Notes: generated by a model from the letters alone, not told the origin. A stretch of 7,462 nucleotides of DNA from an uncultured bacterium (GCA_947311335.1 CAMZKR010000128.1:1-7462); one strand, 5' to 3'. Shown: positions 1 through 7,012, counted from the first letter of the stretch. Made by a program: numbers and translations.

Positions 1-6
1 AATGTA

Positions 7-34
7 TTGACAATATATAAATATATAATTTAAT
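7..34 (+). promoter_or_regulatory. Possible promoter of the plsX-like gene
   Basis: A perfect -35 hexamer TTGACA lies at 7-12. At a 16-base spacing there is TTTAAT (29-34), a 4/6 match to the -10 consensus. A better hexamer, TATAAT at 24-29, is only 11 bases from the -35. If the first pair is used, transcription would start a few bases before the ATG at 44, giving an almost leaderless mRNA. The surroundings are almost pure A/T, so -10-like hexamers are expected by chance. Confidence 0.35.
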
Positions 35-43
35 TAATTATTT

Positions 44-1552
44 ATGATAAAAATAGCAATAGATGCTATGGGATGAGATAATTGACTAGAAGTAACCATT
101 CCATGAACTGTTGAAGCTTTAGAGATAAATCCTGAAATAGAAGTGATTTTATTTTGAAATAAAAAAAAGATTTTAAATTTTCTACGTATACAAAGTAATA
201 TAAATGAAGATATTTTATCAAGAATAGAAATAAATCATACTGACGATGATGATAATATTCCTATGGATATAAAAACGCCACTAACAGCTTCATTGACTCA
301 CGAAAATTCATCAATGATAAAAGCTATTTATAGTCTTAAAAATTGAGAAACAAAGTGAGTTGTTTCTTCTTGAAATACTTGAGCATTAGTCTCTTCTTCT
401 TTACGTATATTAAAAAGATTAGAAAAAAAAGGAAGTTTTGCTTTGACTTGAGATTTTCCTGACATAAATTCATCTAAAAACACTTTAGCTTTAGATTTAT
501 GAGCTGATATTAATACTACATCAACAAAACTAATAAAAAACACTATAATGGCTAGTATTTTTCTAAAAAAAACTAGATGAATAAAAAAACCAAAAGTATG
601 ACTTATAAAGTCTTTCAATGATAAAGAAGAAAGACAGGATACATTTAGATGATTAAAAAATTTAGATTTAATAGAATTTAAATGATATATAAGTCCTGAT
701 AAAATTCTTGATAATAACTGTGATTTAATAGTAATAGATGGTTTTAAATGAAATATCTTACTAAAGACAGCTGAATGAGTAGCAAAAACTGTTTTAAAAA
801 AAGCTAAAGAAATAATTAAACAAAAAGTCTTCCATATTATTTTATGACTTTCTATACAAAAAAAATTAGAATCAGAATTTATAAAAATATTAAACAAAGA
901 AATCTATTACAAAGAAAATATAGTCTCAAATATACCATCTATAACAAAAAATAATGATACTTTATTAATTTGATTATGAAATACTAATACTTTAGATATA
1001 GAAAAAATTACATGAAAAATAGAAAAAATAATTAAACTCTTAAAAGAGAAATGAATTACAAAGCCAAAAATTGGAATAATAAACATTTGAACAGAAGAAT
1101 GAAAATGAAGAAAATTTGAAAAAGATTTATACAAACAATTAAATGAATCTAATTTATGATTTTTTAAGTGATTTATTGAACCAGATAAGTTGCTTGATAA
1201 TGAATGTGATATAGTTATAACAGATAAAGAAACTTGAAATATTATTTTAAAAACAATAAAATGAATAATAAGAGATATAATAAAAAAAATAAATACTGAA
1301 ATAAAAAACTGAAAAATATGAAAAAATATAATTTGAAAAAATAAATTAAAAGATAGATTAAAAGATTTTGCAAAAAAAACAGAAAATTGAGCTAATTTAT
1401 TATGAGTAAATTGAACTGTAATAAAATCTCATTGATGAGGTAATCATAAAGCTTTTTGTAATGCAATACTAGTAGCTTATGATAGTATAAAAAGTTGAGT
1501 TATAGAAAAAACTAAAAAAGAATTAGAGAAATTAAAAAAAGAAAATAAATAA
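44..1552 (+). CDS. plsX: PlsX-like phosphate acyltransferase with internally duplicated C-terminal half
   Basis: PlsX converts acyl-ACP and phosphate into acyl-phosphate, the acyl donor for PlsY in phosphatidic acid synthesis; it is a peripheral membrane enzyme. Read with TGA as Gly, the protein has 502 residues. It opens with IAIDAMGGDN, followed by TASLTHENSSMIKAI, VVSSGNTGALV (near residues 109-120), LALDLGAD (148-155), PKVG (183-186) and DGFKGNILLKTAEG (232-245). A second round then follows: TLLIGLGN (306-313), PKIGIINIGTEEGKG (341-355), DKETGNIILKTIKG (394-407), LLGVNG (452-457) and IKSHGGGNHKAF. Normal PlsX is about 330-345 residues and has one such round, so roughly 160 residues are extra. 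By my count about 37 of 42 glycines are TGA. There is no Shine-Dalgarno sequence before the ATG. No fab or acpP neighbour is visible. The family call is firm; whether the duplicated protein is active is unknown. Confidence 0.93.
677..778 (+). repeat. PlsX internal duplication, copy A core
   Basis: This encodes residues 212-245 (FKGYISPDKILDNN through LLKTAEG). It aligns without gaps to residues 374-407 with 20 of 34 identities by hand count. The wider unit runs from about residue 147 to 305. Copy A keeps the family DGFxGN motif but has IKSFNDKEER where the family has a NIGxExxKG-like segment, and it lacks the LLGVNG/IKSHG end. Confidence 0.85.
1163..1264 (+). repeat. PlsX internal duplication, copy B core
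   Basis: This encodes residues 374-407 (FKGFIEPDKLLDNE through LLKTIKG equivalents), 486 bases downstream of copy A in the same frame. The wider unit runs from about residue 306 to 465. Copy B has NIGTEEGKG and the C-terminal LLGVNG and IKSHG motifs, but DKETGN in place of DGFxGN. The DNA copies have diverged strongly, so the duplication is old and not a sequencing artefact. Confidence 0.85.
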
Positions 1553-1563
1553 ATTCTAAAAAA

Positions 1564-2379
1564 CTAGTACTCTCCTAAAACTTTTATAAAACTTGTAAAA
1601 AAATCTAGTTCTTCTAGTGCTTTTTTTACATTCTCATCTTCAAGTTTTCATTTAAAATCAAGCCAAAAAAGATAAGAAAAAGGTCAACTATAACTAGGTA
1701 AACTTTCTATTTTAGAGAGATTTACTCCATTTGTTGCAAAGGATCAAAGACATTTATATAAACTTGATGGAATATCTTTTGCTTCAAAAATAATTGTTAT
1801 TTTTCATTTTTTCTTCTTGTATTTTATTTTTGAGTCTTTTTTTGCTACTAGAAAAAATCTTGTAGTATTTCACTTTTGATCTTGTAAATCTTTATCTAAT
1901 ATATTTAAATTATATAATTCTCAGGCCTCTATAGATGCTATTGCTCAAATTCCTTTTTCATTACTTTCTGAAACCATTTTAGCTGCTAATCAATTATCTC
2001 AATAATTATTTGCTTTTATTTTCTTAGTTTTTAGATATTTATAACATTGATTAAATGATTGAGGATGAGCATATACATTTTTTATTTTGTTTATATCTTT
2101 TTCTTTAGAAAGTAAACAATGTCTTATTTTTAAATTGTATTCTCAAATTATTTTATAATCATACTTTAAAAAATTATATAAATTGGTGTGCACATTACCA
2201 GCATAAGAATTTTCTACTGGCAAGACTCATAAGTTATCTCAAACTCAAATTTTATCCCATACATAATTAAAATTTGAACATCATTCTATATTTTTAGATT
2301 TTATGTTTAATTTTTCTTTTATAGTATTAGATGCATTATAGCTATATGATCATGGTACTCATTGACAGTATATTTTCAT
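1564..2379 (-). CDS. pheA: Prephenate dehydratase with C-terminal ACT domain
   Basis: This enzyme decarboxylates and dehydrates prephenate to phenylpyruvate, the committed step to phenylalanine, in the cytoplasm. The protein has 271 residues. The catalytic domain shows LPVENSYAGNV (53-63, family PIENS-type), AHPQSFNQC (104-112, family SHPQ-type) and TTRFFLV (172-178), which contains the catalytic Thr-Arg-Phe. The ACT domain follows, with PSSLYKCLGSFATNGVNL (204-221) and IESLPS (224-229). The usual phenylalanine-binding motifs there read GAL(V/Y) and ESRP; here they are SSLY and ESLP, so feedback control may be altered. There is no N-terminal chorismate mutase domain. The start lies 18 bases after the tyrA stop with no Shine-Dalgarno sequence. 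It is the last gene of the apparent operon and stops at TAG, converging on plsX with 11 bases between the stops. Confidence 0.94.
1597..1627 (+). terminator. Possible intrinsic terminator for plsX inside the end of pheA
   Basis: A run of seven A (1597-1603) and CTAG (1605-1608) face CTAG (1614-1617) and seven T (1621-1627), with a five-base loop and a small internal mismatch (T against TGC). It lies 45 bases after the plsX stop, within the antisense of pheA. The G/C content of the stem is low, so this is only a candidate. Confidence 0.33.
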
Positions 2380-2397
2380 AATTATTCAAGTTAAATA

Positions 2398-3450
2398 TTA
2401 TTTTATTTCCCGCTCATTTATATCTAATTTTTCTCAACCTTTTAAGAAAATATTTTTATAATCAAAATCTATTATCATATCTTTTATAATATCTCAAGAA
2501 TAAATATTTTCAAATTCTGCTTGTTTTCAAATATTTAATTTTATTTTTTTAGTTTGTTTTGATATTAAATAGGTCGTTTTATCTATATATTTTTGTCATG
2601 CAGTAGTATTTTTCTTTCAAAAATATTTTTGAGTTCATTTTACCATATTTATAAACCCTTTTTCATCTTTATTCTTTACAAATTCATTAAAATCATTACT
2701 AGTTTCCATAAAAATCTTATGAATTTCTAAAACTTCCTCATTATACATTTGTATATCTCAGTAAAGTTTTGGATTATGTCAAACATACCTAGATACTGAT
2801 GACATCATTATCTTATATATTGGTGATACAAAATTCATAGATTCTTCTATATTAAGTTTTAATCTTTTAATAGTTTCTCATAATACAAACATATTGTAAT
2901 GAGTAAGTCATTGAACTACAGCCATCATTTTATCATGCTTCCTACTAGTAGTTTCTATAACTTTAGCTCACCTTTCTCATAAAAAGTTTTTAAATTTTTT
3001 ATACCTTTTATCTTCTTTTATTTCTTTTTTGGGAGTTAAAACTACTATCTGACCAGCTATTGTATTATAATACGGTCAAAACATAGGATGTGTAGGAATT
3101 ATTAAAACTCATTTTGGAGAATATTTTTCCATAGTTTTTGTAGTAAACCCTTTTATAGAAGTTACATCAAGAACTATTGCTGTATTTCTTATATATGGTA
3201 AAACTTCCTTCATAGTTTTTTTCATACAAAAAATAGGAACAGAAAAAATTATAATATCTGCCTTTTTAGAAGCTTTTATATTATCTAAATAAAAATCACA
3301 ATTTAATTCTTTACTAACTTTTGCTCATTTTATTTTATTTCTTCAAGTTATTGTTAATTTTATATTACTACTAAAATTTTTAAGTAAAAATCGTCAAAGC
3401 CATTTACCAAAACCATCTGTTCATCAAAGTATTGTTATATTTTTTTTCAT
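2398..3450 (-). CDS. tyrA: Prephenate/arogenate dehydrogenase, archaeal-like
   Basis: TyrA oxidatively decarboxylates prephenate (or arogenate) with NAD(P), leading to tyrosine. The protein has 350 residues. It begins with a dinucleotide-binding fold, ITILGGTDGFGKW (5-17), then SVPI (70-73), DVTSIKG (95-101), the active-site segment IPTHPMFGP (118-126, with H121) and VVQGLTHYNMF (178-188). A helical dimerisation part has FVSPIYKIMM (207-216) and NPKLYGDIQMYN (226-237). The wording GGTDGxGKW, VQGLTHY and LYxDIQM resembles, from memory, stand-alone TyrA of methanogenic archaea more than the E. coli type. After about residue 280 comes a lysine-rich extension of some 70 residues that I do not recognise; it is not an obvious ACT domain. 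The start is nine bases after the upstream glycosyltransferase stop, implying co-transcription. Prephenate versus arogenate preference cannot be read from the sequence. Confidence 0.93.
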
Positions 3451-3459
3451 AATTTTTAT

Positions 3460-4275
3460 TTAATTCTTAGTTTTTATAATTTCCCAGATAAAGACAAAAA
3501 CTGCTCTATATATCCTTTTTATTCTTTGTATTTTATTAGGTCAAACAAATAATCTATATAACCATTCGAATCATAATAACCTGAAAACTTTTGGGGCCCT
3601 TTTTTGTAATCAAGTGAAATCATCAAAACTTGATCAAACTCAAAGTCAAAGTTTTATGTTTTTACAATATTTCATAACATCTAAAACGGATTGTTCTTGA
3701 ATTTTCATTCATAATGTTGAGAATATAATTTTTGAATTTGTTTTTTTTATTTTTTCAAAAATTTGTTTTTTATTTTCTTTTTTATAAATAAAATAATTTA
3801 TTTTTAAATTATTATATTTATATTTTAATTTATTTTTAAAATTTTTTTGACTAGCTACTTTTTTTTCATCTTTTGGATTATATAAATCAAGTATTGTTAT
3901 TTCAATATTATTTTTATTTGAATATTTTAATAAATTTCTTGTTAATTCACTTCAGCATATTCTATCTCAATATTTTTTATATAAATAATCTTTTCTAAAA
4001 AAAAGATTAAATATATAAAAAGGTAGTTTTAATATATTAAGCAGAATATAATTACTTTTACTTTCTAAAATTTGATAAGCAATATAAAGACCTATCCCAT
4101 CACTGGTTAGATAATTGGCTTTATCTGAAATTTTTTTAAATTCTAAATCGATATTAACTTTTAAAAGAATTTCAGGATTTGGAGTAAAAACAATATTTCT
4201 TTTATTAAATTTTACTATCTTTTTAAATAAAGTATCTTTTTTTAATTTACTTATTTTTAGTCAGAATATTTCCAT
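3460..4275 (-). CDS. WecG/TagA/CpsF-family (GT26) glycosyltransferase
   Basis: Members transfer N-acetylmannosamine or a related sugar from a UDP-sugar to a lipid-linked acceptor on the inner face of the membrane, in teichoic acid linkage units, enterobacterial common antigen or capsule. The protein has 271 residues, slightly longer than typical TagA. Motifs in order: FTPNPEI (30-36), LTSDGIGLYI (56-65, with the family Asp at 59), DRICGSEL (104-111, family RVxGxDL), LGMKIQEQ (188-195, family LGxPxQE, here without the proline), LGVGSSFDDFTG (211-222), RAP (226-228), GFEWLYRLFVGP (235-246) and a basic C-terminal helix typical of membrane-associated members. Segment 77-93 is hydrophobic. It is the first gene of the tyrA-pheA operon. 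The donor and acceptor sugars cannot be determined. The ATG lies in a TTTATG context with no Shine-Dalgarno sequence. Confidence 0.9.
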
Positions 4276-4396
4276 AAATAATTTATTTTTATAAAAAATC
4301 TAATTAAACGTTTTTTTAAGAATGTCTAGTAGATTATTTTGACCAAACTTATTTACTATGATAGAATTATATTAATTATTTATTTAAAACAAGTTT
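4276..4396. other. Divergent intergenic region
   Basis: These 121 bases separate the leftward glycosyltransferase-tyrA-pheA operon from the rightward small gene. The rightward promoter at 4339-4367 is clear. For the leftward operon I see only TATAAA (minus strand, 4288-4293) without a matching -35, so its promoter is unassigned. I see no operator-like repeat or riboswitch beyond the short palindrome AAACGTTT at 4306-4313. Confidence 0.6.
4339..4367 (+). promoter_or_regulatory. Promoter of the 50-residue protein gene
   Basis: TTGACC (4339-4344, 5/6 to consensus) and TAGAAT (4362-4367, 5/6) are separated by exactly 17 bases. A TG at 4359-4360, one base before the -10, makes an extended -10 element. 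Transcription would begin near 4374, about 23 bases before the ATG. It is the best sigma70-type promoter in the window. Confidence 0.7.
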
Positions 4397-4549
4397 ATGA
4401 CTATTTTTTGAGCAATTGAGAAATTAAAAAGTAATTTTGAACGTTTACAATATGATCGTGAAATACGCAATTTTTTAGAAAATACAAAAAATAGAGCTGA
4501 AGTTTTAATAAACTATCAAGAACATATTTATGAGGAAACTAATATTTAA
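4397..4549 (+). CDS. Small orphan protein, 50 residues, monocistronic
   Basis: I do not recognise the family. The frame starts at ATG 4397 (an in-frame TAA at 4385 excludes an earlier start) and ends at TAA 4547. It begins MTIFGAIEKLKSNFERLQYD, with Gly5 encoded by TGA. The rest is charged and predicted helical, ending in YEETNI. There is no signal peptide, membrane segment or cysteine. Three of its four arginines use CGT or CGC, whereas the neighbouring genes use AGA almost throughout, suggesting high expression or a different origin. A strong promoter precedes it and an intrinsic terminator begins 14 bases after the stop, so it forms a transcription unit of about 220 bases. A structured regulatory RNA that happens to contain an open frame is the main alternative. 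Confidence 0.65.
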
Positions 4550-4563
4550 AATGATTTTGAAAC

Positions 4564-4591
4564 AAAAAGAGTCTCAATTGACTCTTTTTTT
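4564..4591 (+). terminator. Intrinsic terminator after the small gene
   Basis: A perfect 10-base-pair stem, AAAAAGAGTC (4564-4573) against GACTCTTTTT (4580-4589), closes a six-base loop TCAATT and merges into a run of seven T (4585-4591). It sits between the 50-residue gene and the GT4 gene, so the two are probably not co-transcribed. Confidence 0.85.
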
Positions 4592-4617
4592 GATTTTAAA
4601 ATTATTTCAAATAGAAT
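4590..4617 (+). promoter_or_regulatory. Probable promoter of the GT4-nudix unit
   Basis: TTGATT (4590-4595) and TAGAAT (4612-4617) are spaced by 16 bases. The -10 hexamer is identical to that of the preceding promoter. The -35 overlaps the end of the upstream terminator T-run. The expected start near 4624 leaves a leader of about 22 bases before the ATG at 4646. Confidence 0.5.
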
Positions 4618-4645
4618 AAAAGCAATAAATATAAATCCCTTCTTT

Positions 4646-5761
4646 ATGAGTCTAAAAAATAAATGCGTAGCTATAGTTTGTGATTGGATAAAAGATATAT
4701 GATGAGCAGAACTTGTTTTAGAACACATTTTAGAGATTTTTCCTAATGCTCATATATATACTTCTGTTTTCTGGCAAAATGATAATTATATCTTTAAATG
4801 AAAAAAGATTTTTACTAGTTTTATTCAAAAAATTCCAATCTTAAATAAGTCTCATAAATTAGCATTAACTTTAAGACCTCTCGCTTTTGAACGGTTTGAT
4901 TTAAGTAAATATGATATAGTAATCAGTATGTCAAGTGCTGAAAGTAAATGAGTTATAACTAAACCTGACTCTTTACATATAGTTTATTGTCATACTCCTA
5001 CTAGATATTTCTGGAGTCATTATAAAAAATATCTAAATATGATGGAATTTGGTCTACTAAACCCTATATGAAAATGGTTTTTAAAGAAAAAAATAAAGTC
5101 TTTAAGAGAGCGGGATTTTATAGCAAGTCAAAGAGCTGATTATTTTTTAGCCAATAGTAAAAATACAAAAAAAAGAATAGAAAAGTATTATAAAAGAGAT
5201 TCTAAAGTAATTTATCCATGAATTGATACTAAAAATTTTATATTTAATGATAAAAAAGAAGATTTTTATTTGTATGTATGAAGATGTATTCCTTATAAAA
5301 AGTTTGATTTATTAATTGAAACTTTTAATAAAAATTCTAAAAAATTAATTTTAGTAACAAATACAGATAATAAACTCTACAGAAAATTAAAAAAACAAAG
5401 CCAAAATAATATAACTTGGAGATTAAATATTAGCCTAGAAGAAAGAAATAAACTTTACTCTAAAGCAAAGGCTTTTTTGTTTCCACCCGAAGAAGATTTT
5501 TGACTTGTTCCTATTGAAGCAATGGCTAGTTGAACACCAGTAATAGCTTATGAAAAATGATGAGCATTAGAAACTGTAATAGAGTGAGAAACATGAGTAT
5601 TTTTTAAAGAGCAAACTACTAAGAATTTAAATAAAATAATAGATAAATTTGAAACCCTAAAATTTGATGCTAAAAAAATAAGAGAATATGCTAAAAAGTT
5701 TGATAAAAAAATATTTCAAAAAAATATAATAAAATTTATAGAAAAAAAAATAGAAAAATAA
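4646..5761 (+). CDS. GT4-family (GT-B fold) glycosyltransferase
   Basis: A retaining glycosyltransferase that moves a sugar, often mannose, from a nucleotide-sugar to a surface glycan or lipid-linked acceptor in the cytoplasm or at the membrane. The protein has 371 residues, normal for the family. The N-terminal acceptor domain has GGAELV (19-24) and HIVYCHTPTRYFW (111-123), wording I associate with WbaZ-like mannosyltransferases. The linker YPGIDTKNF precedes the donor domain, with VGRCIPYKKFD (211-221) and the E-x7-E signature in PEEDFGLVPIEAMASGTPV (from 281, with E283 and E291), then GGALETVIEGETG. No membrane helix is evident. ATG 4646 is the only ATG between the preceding in-frame TAA (4547) and the conserved start. 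There is no Shine-Dalgarno sequence. It is followed after 17 bases by the nudix gene. The actual sugar is unknown. Confidence 0.92.
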
Positions 5762-5778
5762 TTATTAACTTAAATTCT

Positions 5779-6258
5779 ATGAAACTTGATTTCCCTAAAA
5801 TATCTTCACGTCTTGATTTAACTATAGCTTGATATTTGTTTAATGATAATAAAATATTACTTATAGATCATAAAAAACTAAACAAATGGATCCCTGTATG
5901 ATGACATATTGACAAAAATGAAACTCCAGATTATGCTTTAAAAAGAGAGTTTAAAGAAGAAAAAAATCTTGATATAGAGATTCTTAATATTCCAAAAATT
6001 AAGATAGAATGAGCAATAATAGAAAATCTTGCAACGCCTTTTTATGTTAATGTTCATAATGTATGAAATCATAATCATTGTGGCTTTTATTATATATGTA
6101 AAACTAAAAGTTTATATAACCTAAAAATTAAAAAAGATGAATTAAATGATTATAGTTTCTTTGCAAAAGAAGAAATTATAAATAGTAAAAAGATAAACAC
6201 TGATGTAAAAAATCAGTGTCTAATGGCTTTTAAAGAATGTAATAAACTTATAAATTAA
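5779..6258 (+). CDS. Nudix hydrolase
   Basis: Nudix enzymes hydrolyse a nucleoside diphosphate linked to another group, such as NTPs, nucleotide-sugars, dinucleotides or oxidised nucleotides, using a divalent metal. The protein has 159 residues, typical of a single-domain member. The Nudix box spans 42-64: G42-x5-E48-x7-R56-E57-F58-K59-E60-E61-K62-N63-L64. The metal-binding glutamates are all present, but the final glycine is Asn63. KWIPVGGHID precedes it and a histidine-rich stretch NVGNHNHCG (95-102) follows. It is probably co-transcribed with the upstream GT4 gene, so a role in nucleotide-sugar turnover is possible, but the substrate cannot be read from the sequence. Its TAA overlaps the convergent gene's stop within TTAA. 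Confidence 0.92.
6194..6222 (-). terminator. Intrinsic terminator of the 216-residue gene, inside nudix
   Basis: An 8-base-pair perfect stem (6197-6204 with 6212-6219) and a seven-base loop extend by three more pairs when read on the minus strand, one of them a G-U wobble that would be A-C on the plus strand. TCTTTTT (minus, 6193-6187) follows. The asymmetry favours termination of leftward transcription, about 33 bases beyond the leftward stop codon. Confidence 0.55.
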
Positions 6259-6283
6259 CTTCTATCAGTATCAGTTAATTTAT
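6250..6283. terminator. Inverted repeat spanning the two convergent stop codons
   Basis: ATAAATTAACT (6250-6260) and AGTTAATTTAT (6273-6283) form a perfect 11-base-pair stem with a 12-base loop. It contains the shared TTAA stop of both genes. Rightward it is followed by GAATTTTATTT, so it may terminate the GT4-nudix transcript. With only two G/C pairs the stem is weak, and a chance AT-rich palindrome is possible. Confidence 0.4.
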
Positions 6284-6905
6284 GAATTTTATTTACTTGT
6301 TCTAATAATAAACTAAGATGAATAGAACACATAGCTAATACTTTTTTTATTTCTGGATTTTTTATAATTTCTAGTATATCATCTCATTCTAATAATTTTC
6401 ATTTTATTAATTCTTCTTTAAATTCAAATACCTCTCTTGTGTGATTTCTAACTACTTTTATTATTTCAGATACTCTTTTAGGATTAACACTATCTAAACT
6501 ATTATAAGCTTTTCTTAATAATTCTGGGATAAATCTATCATCATTTAATAAATTTATCCTTATAGCCATTCAATGTTTTGGAAAAATAGTAATATCTAAT
6601 TTATTTATACTTGCAGAAGATAATTGTAAATCAGGATAAAGTTGCATTATAACCATTTCAAGTAAACCATTATCAACTTTAAATAAACTATCTAATATCA
6701 TTACATAAATAAGTTTGTTTCAAAAATGATAGTTTTCTTTAGGTTGTTTTAATTTCTTTACCTCAAATAAGAAATCTATTTTCTCTTTATCTGTCATTTT
6801 AGATAAAGATTCTTCTATATATTCTATATTTCAAGTTTGAAAACTATTAGCCAAATTTGTTAAACTATTAGTTGTTAATTCTTGTGTTTCTCATAGTGTA
6901 TTCAT
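6255..6905 (-). CDS. Uncharacterised helical protein, 216 residues
   Basis: I do not recognise this family. The protein begins MNTLGETQELTTNSLTNLAN and reads as almost wholly alpha-helical, hydrophilic and cytoplasmic, with no signal peptide, transmembrane segment or cysteine cluster. Patches that may be conserved are KLIYVMILDSLF (64-75), FPKHGMAIRINLLNDDRFIP (108-127) and VSEIIKVVRNHTREVFEF (145-162). The C-terminal helix from 189 to 210 has heptad-like leucines and could form a coiled coil. It has its own candidate promoter (6942-6969), a TTTATG start without Shine-Dalgarno sequence, and a candidate terminator inside the nudix gene. It stands alone on its strand, converging on nudix with a one-base offset of the two stops. 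The coding call rests on a clean 217-codon frame with TGA-encoded glycines. Confidence 0.8.
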
Positions 6906-7012
6906 AAATATATATATTTAAAAAAATAAATTATTAAAAATATAATAAGAAATATTAACTCTTTATCAAGGAATTAATTTTACATTATAATATATTAATT
7001 ATAATTTGTGAT
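6906..7012. repeat. AT-rich intergenic region with inverted repeat
   Basis: These 107 bases separate the two leftward genes. An inverted repeat of two ATTATAAT copies (6984-6991 and 6998-7005) lies just after the upstream gene's stop; with no G/C and no T-run it is a poor terminator. A TA dinucleotide run precedes the ATG at 6905. The promoter is listed separately. Confidence 0.4.
6942..6969 (-). promoter_or_regulatory. Probable promoter of the 216-residue gene
   Basis: On the minus strand TTGATA (6969-6964, 5/6) and TATTAT (6947-6942, 5/6) are spaced by 16 bases. The start would fall near 6935, about 30 bases before the ATG. The -10 lies in A/T-only sequence, which lowers confidence. Confidence 0.45.

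Noticed and set aside
244..258. GAT trinucleotide run in plsX
   Set aside because: It encodes Asp-Asp-Asp-Asp within the reading frame and is too short to be a meaningful microsatellite.
328..897. Long minus-strand open frame (189 codons) antisense to plsX
   Set aside because: The plus strand here encodes recognisable PlsX motifs once TGA is read as Gly. The antisense product is low-complexity Phe/Ile/Leu-rich and matches nothing.
907..1134. Minus-strand open frame of 75 codons antisense to plsX copy B
   Set aside because: It is the complement of conserved PlsX coding sequence (PKIGIINIGTEEGKG) and has no features of its own.
3585..3607. GGGGCCC in an otherwise AT-rich stretch, resembling a terminator
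   Set aside because: The palindrome has no loop and it encodes the conserved RAP segment of the WecG/TagA-family protein.
4551..4619. ATG-started frame of 22 codons just before GT4
   Set aside because: It runs through the terminator hairpin and promoter, has low-complexity content and no support.
4546..4728. Minus-strand open frame of 60 codons
   Set aside because: It runs across an intrinsic terminator, a promoter and the start of the GT4 gene on the other strand; its sequence is low-complexity.
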